From positions 134,338 to 198,337 of the forward strand of contig CAXGOB010000002.1 of NCBI GenBank assembly GCA_964011275.1: a stretch of DNA of 64,000 nt. The letters run 5' to 3'. A program made the translations under genes and the position numbers. The DNA is from UBA7328 sp002471345 (GTDB lineage: Bacteria; Bacteroidota; Bacteroidia; Chitinophagales; Saprospiraceae). Each line of letters opens with the position of its first letter. Positions within the stretch are counted from its first letter, which is position 1. The notes below the pieces were generated by a model. That model was not told where the DNA came from and did not search any database. It saw only the letters and a list, made by a program, of their open reading frames with translations. Positions 26,602-34,902 of this stretch are shown here, piece after piece.

Positions 26602-27440
26602 GGCATAACGGTCTTGAGTCCTTTTTCTTCAAAATACTTCTTCACCTTCGATTCAGGCTCATTTGCGACTACAAGCATAAAATCTCCTCCCCATGCTCCC
26701 AAAGACTTTATCGTTCCATTGAAATCACTGAAATTCTCTTTTTGTACAGAAGGCACCCCAATGGCATCTGAAATTAAAGATTCATGCTCTTCTAGTAATT
26801 TTTCGAAATTGGATTTGTCTTTACACTCTATTATTTGGTCCGAAATCTGACTAATTGTTCTTACCAGTTTATCCGACTTCTGTACTGCTTTGCGATAGTA
26901 ATTAATTGCAGCCTCTGTGTTTTGCTTTTTTCCTCTGTGAACGAGAAAAAGACATTTTTCAAATGGAAATTTTAGATCCATTTCGGAATAACTGATTTCG
27001 TCATCAGTTTTGGTATAAGTAATCGGACTATCTACAAATGCACAGGCCACATCAAATGCACTACCATTCGAAATTTCGTAATAAAGCAAAAAAGGGTTTA
27101 CATCTGCCCATTCTGACACAGCATATATAAGGCTACTACTTGAGCCTAATCCCCATATTCTTGGGAACTCTAAAAAAGTATTAACTCTGAAACCATTCCA
27201 ATTATTCAGAAATTCAGAATTCAATCTTACTGCTCCTCTTAATAATTTGTGCAAAAAGAATGAAACATCATCATCGGATGTTCTTATAGGCTTGAAATCG
27301 TAAAGGGAAATTTGGGTCTCAAACCACAAGTCACCGTTTTCATCAAAACTTTCCCAGACCAAATCTGATCCTCTCAATGGTTTAACATGAAGGGACTGTC
27401 CTTTTTTACAGGGTAGTGCTATAGCTTTCGCACCGTCCAT
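26580..27440 (-). CDS. GYDIA-type GHMP kinase (mevalonate pathway), start uncertain
   Basis: A GHMP-superfamily kinase of 286 residues from the first ATG. Motif 2 reads IWGLGSSSSLIYAV (ATP phosphate binding) and the family's GYDIA motif appears as GSAFDVACAF. Such genes accompany HMG-CoA reductase and IPP isomerase in Bacteroidota, so it probably phosphorylates mevalonate or a mevalonate phosphate. Conserved N-terminal family sequence (GRGKLLLTAEYAV, motif 1) lies in frame upstream of the first ATG, up to a TAA at 27513-27515, but without ATG, GTG or TTG. The only plausible table-11 start is ATC at 27500-27498. The true start is therefore probably further out than given here. Confidence 0.85.
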   Translation of the reverse strand: MDGAKAIALPCKKGQSLHVKPLRGSDLVWESFDENGDLWFETQISLYDFKPIRTSDDDVSFFLHKLLRGAVRLNSEFLNNWNGFRVNTFLEFPRIWGLGSSSSLIYAVSEWADVNPFLLYYEISNGSAFDVACAFVDSPITYTKTDDEISYSEMDLKFPFEKCLFLVHRGKKQNTEAAINYYRKAVQKSDKLVRTISQISDQIIECKDKSNFEKLLEEHESLISDAIGVPSVQKENFSDFNGTIKSLGAWGGDFMLVVANEPESKVKKYFEEKGLKTVMPYSDLVL

Positions 27441-27679
27441 GACAGCGTATTCTGCGGTGAGCAGAAGTTTTCCCCGGCCATAATATTTTTTAACAGCGAT
27501 GACTTTTGATAATTAGCTTCACAAAAGTAGAAAATTATATAAGTATTTCTTTAAAGTTTAAATGCTTTTGAATCAAGCATTCATAATTAACATAAATATT
27601 TAATATGCAAATTAGGAGGCATGGCTACAACAGGACAATTGACTATCAAAATAAGTTAATATAGATAGCGAATGGGCGA

Positions 27680-29023
27680 TCAGTTTCTCAACCCAATCTT
27701 TCTAAGATGATTTAAATATTCTCTTACATTCGAGAATGAAACTAATTTATGTGCAAAATGCTCCATGGCAGCAGCAAATTCTTTTTCTGTAGCTTGAAGT
27801 TGATTCAAAATATTTGAAAGGTGCATTCTCATATGACCCTGTTGAATGCCTGTAGTAACTAATGATTTCAGAGCAGCAAAGTTTTGCATCAATCCTACTG
27901 ATGCCACTATTTCCATAAGCTTTGTTGCATTTGGGTTTTGCAGAATTTTAAGAGAAAGTTTTGCCAAAGGGTGTAGATTAGTTAGTCCTCCTATAGTACC
28001 AAGAGCTAATGGTAAATCCATAAAGAACTTGAATTGTCCATTATCCATTGTACATGAAGATAATCCTCGATACTGTCCATCAGAGACTGCATATGTATGT
28101 CCACATGCTTCTACGGCTCTAAAATCATTTCCAGTGGCAAGAACCACTGCGTCCACTCCATTAAAGATTCCTTTATTGTGAGTTGTAGCTCTATAGGGGT
28201 CCAACTTGGCAATCAATACTGCTCTATAAAATTTTTGAGCGAAAATCTCAGCAGAAATACTATTTGAAAACTTTCCTAAATCTTGTATAGGACAACCGAC
28301 TTCGACTCTAACTATACACTCTGGAGTATAATTAGAAAGAATGCAAAGAACAATATCAATTTCTTTTTCCTTGCCAAGAAAGTTCGGAGCATTTTGAATA
28401 AAGAATTTCCACTTTGCAGCAATTTTTTCTAAAACTGTATTGATAAAATTAGCGCCCATTGAATCACAGGTCTCAAATTTCATTTCAATTTTATAATAAC
28501 CACTTTTCTCCTCTGTCATGTCAATTAGATTCATTGACAAAATCCCCCCACCTCGAGATTTCATTTTAGCCGTGAAGTCCTCACAATCACTTTCTAATTC
28601 TTCCTTTTTGACTTCAAAAAATAGTAAGATTTTCTCTTTTGGTCCATTCCAAAAGAAATGTACATGTCCTAATTTTATAGTACTTAGTACTTCAGCTTTT
28701 ATGCCTCCTCTCGTCTTCCAAAATTTAGCAGCATTACTTGCTGCAGCGACAACTGATGATTCTTCAATCACCATCGGAACTACATACTCCTCATTATTTA
28801 TAATGAAGTGAGGTGCTACTCCAAACGGCATGGGGAAATTAGCTAACGTGTTTTCGCTAAATCCATCCAATATTTTTTGTACATCAGTATTAATATGTTG
28901 GTATGAGCTAAGAAATTTATTCAAATCAGTATCATCTGATAGCCCATGCTCTTGTACCCAAGCTGTCTTTTGTTGTTTATTTAGTTTTGAAAATCCTCCT
29001 GCTTTGTCTTTTCCTTTATTCAC
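27680..29023 (-). CDS. mvaA: hydroxymethylglutaryl-CoA reductase (class II type)
   Basis: A 447-residue HMG-CoA reductase without a membrane anchor, as in bacterial class II enzymes. Key motifs are present: EESSVVAAAS (E87/E88, substrate site), DSMGANF (187-193, cofactor binding), THNKGIFNG with K284, TGND (D300) and the catalytic H397 in GHMRMH. It makes mevalonate from HMG-CoA, the committed step of isoprenoid synthesis by the mevalonate route. The start ATG overlaps the stop of the upstream IPP isomerase gene by 4 bases, showing co-transcription; the GHMP kinase follows 239 bases downstream. Confidence 0.94.
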   Translation of the reverse strand: MNKGKDKAGGFSKLNKQQKTAWVQEHGLSDDTDLNKFLSSYQHINTDVQKILDGFSENTLANFPMPFGVAPHFIINNEEYVVPMVIEESSVVAAASNAAKFWKTRGGIKAEVLSTIKLGHVHFFWNGPKEKILLFFEVKKEELESDCEDFTAKMKSRGGGILSMNLIDMTEEKSGYYKIEMKFETCDSMGANFINTVLEKIAAKWKFFIQNAPNFLGKEKEIDIVLCILSNYTPECIVRVEVGCPIQDLGKFSNSISAEIFAQKFYRAVLIAKLDPYRATTHNKGIFNGVDAVVLATGNDFRAVEACGHTYAVSDGQYRGLSSCTMDNGQFKFFMDLPLALGTIGGLTNLHPLAKLSLKILQNPNATKLMEIVASVGLMQNFAALKSLVTTGIQQGHMRMHLSNILNQLQATEKEFAAAMEHFAHKLVSFSNVREYLNHLRKIGLRN

Positions 29024-30030
29024 CTTACTACAGTTAAATATTGAGCTGCCATTTTATATCCTTCTATTTGTGCTTCTACATATTTTGCCAAATCTGAATA
29101 GTTTCCTAAAGCATGATTTAAAAAAGATGAGGCTTGCCCGTAAACACTATTTAATTCACATTTTTTATTGAGATAATAACCTGAAAGATAATCTTTTACA
29201 CCTCCTGAGATGATAATGTGTTTCATTTTGGCTTTAATATTATCTCTACTAATATCATTGATGAACTGGACCATTTCTTCTGCGGTATGACCCAAATTTA
29301 TGAATTCAGAATGATAATTCTCTTCCCTGCGCAAAGCTTCGAGTTTGGTGAAATTTGTTCCTCCAAACCCTGCTAGCTCAATTCCTGCAATGTCCATAGA
29401 TAGCATTGCTTTCAAACTTTCAGGTCCGAAGCCCTGACCAACTTCTTTTATTACAATTTTCGTTTTGACATTGTCAATAACTTTTTGAATACAGTCCAAA
29501 GGATTCATATCTATCATATCTCCTTCAAGTTGCATCCATTCTTGCATTGGGTTGATGTGAATGAAAAGGCCATCAGCCTTGAGTTTGGAAATTAGATTTA
29601 TAATAGTTTGAAAATCCTCATTTCTTACAATTTCTATAATCTGAGCAATACCTAGATTTGCATATAGAGGTTGGATGCCTATAATCTCTCTTACATCAAA
29701 ATCTAAGAAAAATTCATCACTTTTTAAAAGTTGTCGACATGAGCCTAACCCCATTCCCAGTCCAAATTCGTTACATGCCCTCGCTAGATTTTGATTGATA
29801 TGAGCCGCTTTTTCCGTGCCTCCAGTCATGCTCGACACCCAGATTGGTGCTTCCAGTTCCGCTCCCAAAAAGTTTAGCGAAATATTTGATTTTTCACTTG
29901 CCATATGGTTGATAGCAGGTTCATAATTGAATCTAGTATCTCTTTTGTTCTTACCAGTCTGAGATTCTAATGCCAAAGCAATATGATCCTTTTTCCTTCT
30001 AATAGCCGATTTGTCCTTGTTTGAATTCAT
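29020..30030 (-). CDS. fni: type 2 isopentenyl-diphosphate delta-isomerase
   Basis: A 336-residue FMN-dependent IPP isomerase. It shows RKKDHIALAL near the N-terminus, PIWVSSMTGGTEKAAHINQNLA, GMGLGSCRQLL, HINPMQEWMQLEGD, KEVGQGFG and GIELAGFGGTNF, all diagnostic of Idi-2. It interconverts IPP and DMAPP. The ATG at 30030 was chosen because the family begins with K/RKxDHI; the longer frame to 30120 adds 30 residues unlike any homologue, and an ATG at 30039 is the alternative. It forms an operon with mvaA by a 4-base overlap. Confidence 0.92.
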   Translation of the reverse strand: MNSNKDKSAIRRKKDHIALALESQTGKNKRDTRFNYEPAINHMASEKSNISLNFLGAELEAPIWVSSMTGGTEKAAHINQNLARACNEFGLGMGLGSCRQLLKSDEFFLDFDVREIIGIQPLYANLGIAQIIEIVRNEDFQTIINLISKLKADGLFIHINPMQEWMQLEGDMIDMNPLDCIQKVIDNVKTKIVIKEVGQGFGPESLKAMLSMDIAGIELAGFGGTNFTKLEALRREENYHSEFINLGHTAEEMVQFINDISRDNIKAKMKHIIISGGVKDYLSGYYLNKKCELNSVYGQASSFLNHALGNYSDLAKYVEAQIEGYKMAAQYLTVVR

Positions 30031-30187
30031 ATAGATCATACAAACATAAGTACTAACCAGAAGGTTGAAAGCGTTTTTTGACCGTCTTTTAATTTTAATT
30101 GGCTGCTTAGACAATGTCAACTAGGAAAATAGGATTTAATTAACCCTATATGCAGAATCTGAGTAGTTGTATAAAAAACGATTTTTG

Positions 30188-31312
30188 ATGAAATATGTAA
30201 TTGGTCTTATTGTCCCCCTATTTATTTCTTATTCACTCAGTGGACAGATCGATCGGCAATCTGCTTTCCATTTTAATGAAGCAATCCTTCATTTCAAAGA
30301 AAAAAACTATAATGCTGCAATAAAGTCTTATGACGAAGCTTTAAAAATTACACCTGATTATGAAAAAGCGCTATACAACCGAGGCAAGGCCAAATTGAAG
30401 CTCAAGAATTATAAATCAGCGCTTTCAGATTTCAAAAAGACAGGTGACATTAATCCAAAACATGCTAAAGCGCACCTATACAATGGTCTCTGCCAAATGC
30501 GATTAAAAAATTACCCTGCTGCAATTTCATATCTCAGCAAGTCAATAGCTATAGATAAATCATCTTATGCATATACCAATAGGGCACTATGTTTCATGCA
30601 AGAAAAAAAATATGACAAAGCTATAAAAGACTATGCCCTGGTCCTTAATGATGATTCTAAAAATGTAAAGGCAAGGCATAACAGAGCAATTTGTCTTCTC
30701 AAATTGGATAAAAAAGCGGCGGCCTTAGCAGATCTATCTAAGATCTTAGACATTGATCCTGAACATAATGATGCAAGATTTGCTAGAGCACAGATAATGA
30801 GCAAAGAAGAAGATTTTTCTAAAGTGATTTCTGATTTAAATCACCTAGAAAGGTCTCAGTACGATAATAAAAAGATATTCTACATGAGAGGATATGCTTA
30901 CTTAAAACAAGGTGATCTAGAAAGCGCAAATTCTGATTTTGCTCGTATGATTGACCTAGATCCACAGCATGGCTCCGCCATAAAAAATGCGGCGTTCACA
31001 AGTTATAAACTCAAGGCTTTTGATGATGCAGTAAAGTATTACTCGTTAATACTAGATATTGAGCCTGAAAATGAAAAGCACTATCTAAATAGAGGACTGG
31101 CCTGTCTGCAAATAGAAAAGTTTGATCAAGCCCATAATGATTTTTCTAAAGTGATTTCTTTCCAACCTGAAATGGCTTTAGCCTATTATAACAGAGCTAA
31201 TGCTCTTATTGGAATGGAAGACAAGCCCTCAGCATGTGAGGATATGAGGCAAGCAGCAAAATTGGGTTATGAAAAAGCATTTAAACATATCTCCTATGCA
31301 TGTCAGAATTAA
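30188..31312 (+). CDS. exported tetratricopeptide-repeat protein
   Basis: A 374-residue protein with a signal peptide (MKYVIGLIVPLFISYSLSGQ) and about ten consecutive 34-residue TPRs, e.g. NYNAAIKSYDEALKITPDYEKALYNRGKAKLKL and KYDKAIKDYALVLNDDSKNVKARHNRAICLLKL. It is probably a periplasmic protein-interaction scaffold; no enzymatic domain is seen. The start was moved from an upstream in-frame position to the ATG at 30188, where the signal peptide begins. It is divergent from the isoprenoid genes. Confidence 0.85.
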   Translation: MKYVIGLIVPLFISYSLSGQIDRQSAFHFNEAILHFKEKNYNAAIKSYDEALKITPDYEKALYNRGKAKLKLKNYKSALSDFKKTGDINPKHAKAHLYNGLCQMRLKNYPAAISYLSKSIAIDKSSYAYTNRALCFMQEKKYDKAIKDYALVLNDDSKNVKARHNRAICLLKLDKKAAALADLSKILDIDPEHNDARFARAQIMSKEEDFSKVISDLNHLERSQYDNKKIFYMRGYAYLKQGDLESANSDFARMIDLDPQHGSAIKNAAFTSYKLKAFDDAVKYYSLILDIEPENEKHYLNRGLACLQIEKFDQAHNDFSKVISFQPEMALAYYNRANALIGMEDKPSACEDMRQAAKLGYEKAFKHISYACQN

Positions 31313-31477
31313 TTCCATATTTCTTTTACTAAATATTTGTTGATTCTAGGGCCAAAAATCAGGAGTAACATGATTATTCCTTTGCCAAAAGGGTCTTTCA
31401 AAATTTTATTTTGTGCGATAATTAAACTGACTATCAACAAGTTACAATCAGCACATGAAAATATTATTGTCTTTTTC

Positions 31478-31508
31478 TTGATTCCACCTTTTAATAAATA
31501 TACTTTTG
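31478..31508 (+). promoter_or_regulatory. Bacteroidota-type promoter of the rplM operon
   Basis: TTG at 31478-31480, exactly 20 bases, then TACTTTTG at 31501-31508, matching TTG/TAnnTTTG. The predicted start leaves a leader of only about 27 bases before the GTG of rplM. Confidence 0.65.
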
Positions 31509-31542
31509 CAGCCGCTTTTGAAATAGCAAAAAATAACTGCGG
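31508..31542 (+). promoter_or_regulatory. possible leader hairpin overlapping the rplM start
   Basis: CCGC at 31512-31515 can pair with GCGG at 31539-31542, and GCAG at 31508-31511 with CTGC at 31537-31540 as an alternative. In the first pairing the G of the GTG start is buried in the stem. This would suit translational autoregulation by a ribosomal protein, but the stem is short and unproven. Confidence 0.3.
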
Positions 31543-31985
31543 TGAATACATTAAGTTATAAAACGAAATCCACAAGAAAAGAAGACGTTGAGCGCGATTG
31601 GTATATAGTAGATGCTACTAATGTACCTCTAGGCCGTCTTTGTACCAAAATAGCTAATGTGCTGAGAGGTAAACATAAGCCTTCGTACACTCCACATATT
31701 GATGATGGTGATAATATTATCGTGATCAATGCGGAGAAAGTTAGATTAACTGGTAACAAATGGAATGACAAAGAATATTTAAGATATTCTGGATATCCTG
31801 GAGGATTAAAATCAAGAACTGCTGCTGAGCAGTTAGAAAAGAAACCATTCTTCATTGTAGAAAATGCCGTGCGAGGTATGCTACCAAAGAATAGATTGGG
31901 AAGACAAATGTTTAAAAAGTTATTTGTGTATGTAGGAGGAGATCATCCTCATGCAGCGCAGAAGCCAAAAGAATTCAAATTCTGA
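31542..31985 (+). CDS. rplM: 50S ribosomal protein L13
   Basis: A 147-residue L13 with DWYIVDATNVPLGRLCTKIANVLRGKHKPSYTPHIDDGD, VRLTGNKWNDKEYLRYSGYPGGLK and AVRGMLPKNRLGRQMFKKLFVYVGGDHPHAAQKP. It is an early-assembly protein of the large subunit. The start is GTG at 31542, giving MNTLSYKT, the usual Bacteroidota N-terminus. It is the first gene of rplM-rpsI-rpsB-tsf, and one base separates its stop from the next ATG. Confidence 0.96.
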   Translation: MNTLSYKTKSTRKEDVERDWYIVDATNVPLGRLCTKIANVLRGKHKPSYTPHIDDGDNIIVINAEKVRLTGNKWNDKEYLRYSGYPGGLKSRTAAEQLEKKPFFIVENAVRGMLPKNRLGRQMFKKLFVYVGGDHPHAAQKPKEFKF

Positions 31986-31986
31986 T

Positions 31987-32373
31987 ATGGATACTATTAA
32001 CACTATAGGAAGAAGAAAGGCCTCAGTGGCTAGAGTATATTTAAGTAATGGCACTGGCAACATAGTTGTGAATGGTCGTGATCTTAAAGAATACTTTCCT
32101 CAGCCAGCCATACAATTCAAAGTAGTACACCCTTTAGAAATAATTGGAGTACTGAAAGAATATGACTTAAAGGTCAATGTGAAAGGTGGAGGGTTCAAAG
32201 GACAAGCTGAAGCTATACGTCTAGGAATCTCTAGAGCACTTGTGAAAATCAATGAAGATTTTAAATCACCATTGAAGGAATTGAAATATCTCACTAGAGA
32301 TGCCAGAGTGGTAGAAAGAAAGAAATACGGAAAGCCAAAGGCAAGAAAGAGTTTCCAATTCTCAAAACGTTAA
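31987..32373 (+). CDS. rpsI: 30S ribosomal protein S9
   Basis: A 128-residue S9 starting MDTINTIGRRKASVARVYL. The characteristic basic C-terminus (RKKYGKPKARKSFQFSKR) reaches the P-site tRNA. An upstream in-frame extension to 31951 overlaps rplM and is not needed. It is adjacent to rplM, the near-universal bacterial pairing. Confidence 0.96.
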   Translation: MDTINTIGRRKASVARVYLSNGTGNIVVNGRDLKEYFPQPAIQFKVVHPLEIIGVLKEYDLKVNVKGGGFKGQAEAIRLGISRALVKINEDFKSPLKELKYLTRDARVVERKKYGKPKARKSFQFSKR

Positions 32374-32383
32374 TATTAAGACA

Positions 32384-33106
32384 ATGCCAAAGATTGAATA
32401 TAAAGAGTTATTGGATGCTGGTGTTCATTTAGGACACATGAAAAAGAAATGGAATCCCAAAATGCAGCCATACATTTTCATGGAACGCAAGGGAATTCAT
32501 ATCATAGATCTTAATCAGACTATGAAGTCTATGGAAAAAAGTGCGAATGCACTTAGATCTATAGCTAAATCTGGTAGAAAGATTCTTTTTGTAGCTACAA
32601 AGAAGCAAGCAAGAGATATTGTTAAAGAAGCTGCTCAAAGTGTGAATATGCCTTTCGTAACCGAGAGATGGTTAGGAGGTATGATGACGAACTTTGCTAC
32701 TATCAGAAGATCGGTAAAGAAAATGCAAAGTATAGATAGAATCTTAGCAGATGGCTCATTGACAAGCATCACTAAGAAAGAAAGATTGACCCTTTCTAGA
32801 GAAAGAGCAAAGCTAGATAAAGTGTTAGGTGGTATTTCTGGATTGAATAGAATACCTGCAGCTGTATTCATAGTGGATATTACACATGAGCATATTGCTG
32901 TAACAGAGTCTAACAAACTAGGATTGAGAACATTTGCATTGGTAGATACGAACTCAAATCCTAATCTTATTGACTTCCCTATTCCTGCAAATGATGACGC
33001 TTCAAAATCAATAAGAGTAATTACTAATTATATGATAGAAGCGATCAAAGAAGGACTAACGGAAAGATCCAAGGTACAGGAAGAATTACCTCAAGCCACT
33101 ACATAA
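32384..33106 (+). CDS. rpsB: 30S ribosomal protein S2
   Basis: A 240-residue S2: LLDAGVHLGHMKKKWNPKMQPYIFMERKGIHIIDL, GRKILFVATKKQARDIV, RWLGGMMTNFATIRRS and ALVDTNSNPNLIDFPIPANDDASKSI are all diagnostic. It binds near the 30S head-body junction. It follows rpsI by 10 bases and precedes tsf, the conserved rpsB-tsf pair. Confidence 0.97.
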   Translation: MPKIEYKELLDAGVHLGHMKKKWNPKMQPYIFMERKGIHIIDLNQTMKSMEKSANALRSIAKSGRKILFVATKKQARDIVKEAAQSVNMPFVTERWLGGMMTNFATIRRSVKKMQSIDRILADGSLTSITKKERLTLSRERAKLDKVLGGISGLNRIPAAVFIVDITHEHIAVTESNKLGLRTFALVDTNSNPNLIDFPIPANDDASKSIRVITNYMIEAIKEGLTERSKVQEELPQATT

Positions 33107-33160
33107 GTGAGCCTGAAGTAAGTTTTAAAATATTATTAGTAAAAAAGGAAATATAATATA

Positions 33161-34003
33161 ATGGCAATAAGCGCATCAGACGTAAAGAAGCTTCGAGATA
33201 TGACAGGAGCTGGTATGATGGATTGTAAAAAAGCCCTCACTGAAGCTAATGGTGATTTTGATAAAGCCATAGAAGAACTGAGAAAAAAAGGGCAAAAACT
33301 TTCTGCCAAAAGAGCAGATAGAGATACTACAGAAGGTGTAGTCATCGCCAAAACTTCAGGAAATAGAAATAATGGAGTAGTTGTAAAATTAGGTTGCGAA
33401 ACCGATTTTGTTGCTAAAGGTGAGGGTTTCATTTCAATGGCTGATAAGATAGCTGAGATAGCATTAAAAGAACTACCTACTACCGTAGATGATCTCAAAG
33501 CTACAGCTTTTGGAGATGGAATGACCATTGGAGAGAAAGTAATAGAACAGACAGGAGTCATAGGAGAGAAAATTTCTCTTAATGAATATGCCAAAATTGA
33601 AACAGCAGCAGGAGAAGGACAAGTACTTCCTTATATTCACATGGGATATAAAGCAGGTGTACTAGTAGCTCTTAACTTAGAAGGGCCACAATTTGTGGAT
33701 GCGGGTAAAGATGTGGCTATGCAAGTAGCTGCAATGAAACCAATTGCTGTGAATCAGGATGGTGTAGATCAAGCTACAATAGATAAAGAAATAGAAATAG
33801 GTAAAGAGTTGGCAAAGAATGAAGGAAAGCCAGAAGCGATGCTGGAAAGAATCGCAACTGGTAGGTTAAACAAATTCTTCAAAGAAACTACTCTACTACC
33901 ACAAGCATTTGTGAAGGACTCTAAGAAGTCAGTTGACGGATATCTGAAAGATCAAGATCCGAATCTGACAGTTACAGATTTCAAACACATTTCGTTAGGA
34001 TAA
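33161..34003 (+). CDS. tsf: elongation factor Ts
   Basis: A 280-residue EF-Ts. The N-terminal UBA-like module (VKKLRDMTGAGMMDCKKALTEANGDFDKAIEELRKKG) contains the conserved TGAGMMDCKKAL signature. VKLGCETDFVAKGEGF marks the core. It exchanges GDP for GTP on EF-Tu. It is the last gene of the ribosomal operon and is followed by a strong terminator. Confidence 0.97.
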   Translation: MAISASDVKKLRDMTGAGMMDCKKALTEANGDFDKAIEELRKKGQKLSAKRADRDTTEGVVIAKTSGNRNNGVVVKLGCETDFVAKGEGFISMADKIAEIALKELPTTVDDLKATAFGDGMTIGEKVIEQTGVIGEKISLNEYAKIETAAGEGQVLPYIHMGYKAGVLVALNLEGPQFVDAGKDVAMQVAAMKPIAVNQDGVDQATIDKEIEIGKELAKNEGKPEAMLERIATGRLNKFFKETTLLPQAFVKDSKKSVDGYLKDQDPNLTVTDFKHISLG

Positions 34004-34012
34004 ATTAAAAAG

Positions 34013-34041
34013 AGCGATTCAATTTTTGGATCGCTTTTTTT
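34013..34041 (+). terminator. intrinsic terminator after tsf
   Basis: An 8-bp stem (agcgattc / ggatcgct, including one G-U pair) with a 7-base loop, running into seven Ts. It ends the rplM-tsf operon and separates it from pyrH. Confidence 0.88.
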
Positions 34042-34087
34042 ATGTTTATACATCAATATATATTTACTACTAAGCTTAAAGTCCATT

Positions 34088-34807
34088 ATGCCCTTGAAAT
34101 ATAAAAGACTGTTACTCAAACTCAGCGGCGAATCTCTAATGGGAGATAAATCATTTGGGATAAGTGCCGACAGACTTCATCATTATGCATTAGAGATAAA
34201 AAAAGCAAAAGAGTTAGAAGGGGTAGAAATAGCTATTGTGATAGGTGGTGGAAATATTTATAGAGGGCTTCAAGCATCAGATTCAGGTATTGAGAGAGTA
34301 ACTGGAGATTATATGGGCATGCTAGCCACTTGTATCAATGGAATGGCTCTGCAGAGTGCTTTAGAAAATGTAGGAGTGTATACTAGGTTAGTCTCAGCAA
34401 TAGAAATGAGAGAAATAGCTGAACCCTATATCAGAAGAAGAGCAGTAAGACATCTTGAAAAAGGCAGAGTAGTTATATTCTCTGCCGGAACTGGAAATCC
34501 ATATTTTACTACTGATTCCGCTGCTGCTTTAAGAGCAAATGAAATAGATGCTAATGTTATCCTTAAAGGAACCAGAGTAGATGGAATATATTCTGAAGAT
34601 CCTGAAAAAAATCCGAACGCTAAGAAATACGATGCAATCAGCTTCGATACCGCCATTTCAGAAAATCTAAAAGTAATGGATATGACCGCATTTACTCTTT
34701 GTCGAGAAAATAATCTACCGATCGTAGTATTCGATATCAATGAGAAGTACAATCTATATAAGGTTATAAAAGGGCAAGAAGGTTTAGGCACTCTTGTAAA
34801 GGACTAA
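34088..34807 (+). CDS. pyrH: UMP kinase
   Basis: A 239-residue amino-acid-kinase-fold UMP kinase: YKRLLLKLSGESLMGDKSFGI, IAIVIGGGNIYRG, RVTGDYMGMLATCINGMALQSALE, GTGNPYFTTDSAAALRANEI and LKVMDMTAFTLCRENNLPIVVFDI. It phosphorylates UMP to UDP for pyrimidine nucleotide synthesis. Although it follows rpsB-tsf as in many bacteria, an intrinsic terminator lies between them. Confidence 0.97.
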   Translation: MPLKYKRLLLKLSGESLMGDKSFGISADRLHHYALEIKKAKELEGVEIAIVIGGGNIYRGLQASDSGIERVTGDYMGMLATCINGMALQSALENVGVYTRLVSAIEMREIAEPYIRRRAVRHLEKGRVVIFSAGTGNPYFTTDSAAALRANEIDANVILKGTRVDGIYSEDPEKNPNAKKYDAISFDTAISENLKVMDMTAFTLCRENNLPIVVFDINEKYNLYKVIKGQEGLGTLVKD

Positions 34808-34902
34808 ATGTAACTTTTGCACTCTCTCCCTCGTCTATTCACTTTTACCTCACATCAGACTTATAGAACCTAATCCCTATTTTTGAATAGAACTTATTCA
34901 AT

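Noticed and set aside
31309..31575. Overlapping ORFs of 74 and 88 residues on both strands before rplM
   Set aside because: They mirror each other, and the stretch contains the rplM promoter. Neither has recognisable protein features.
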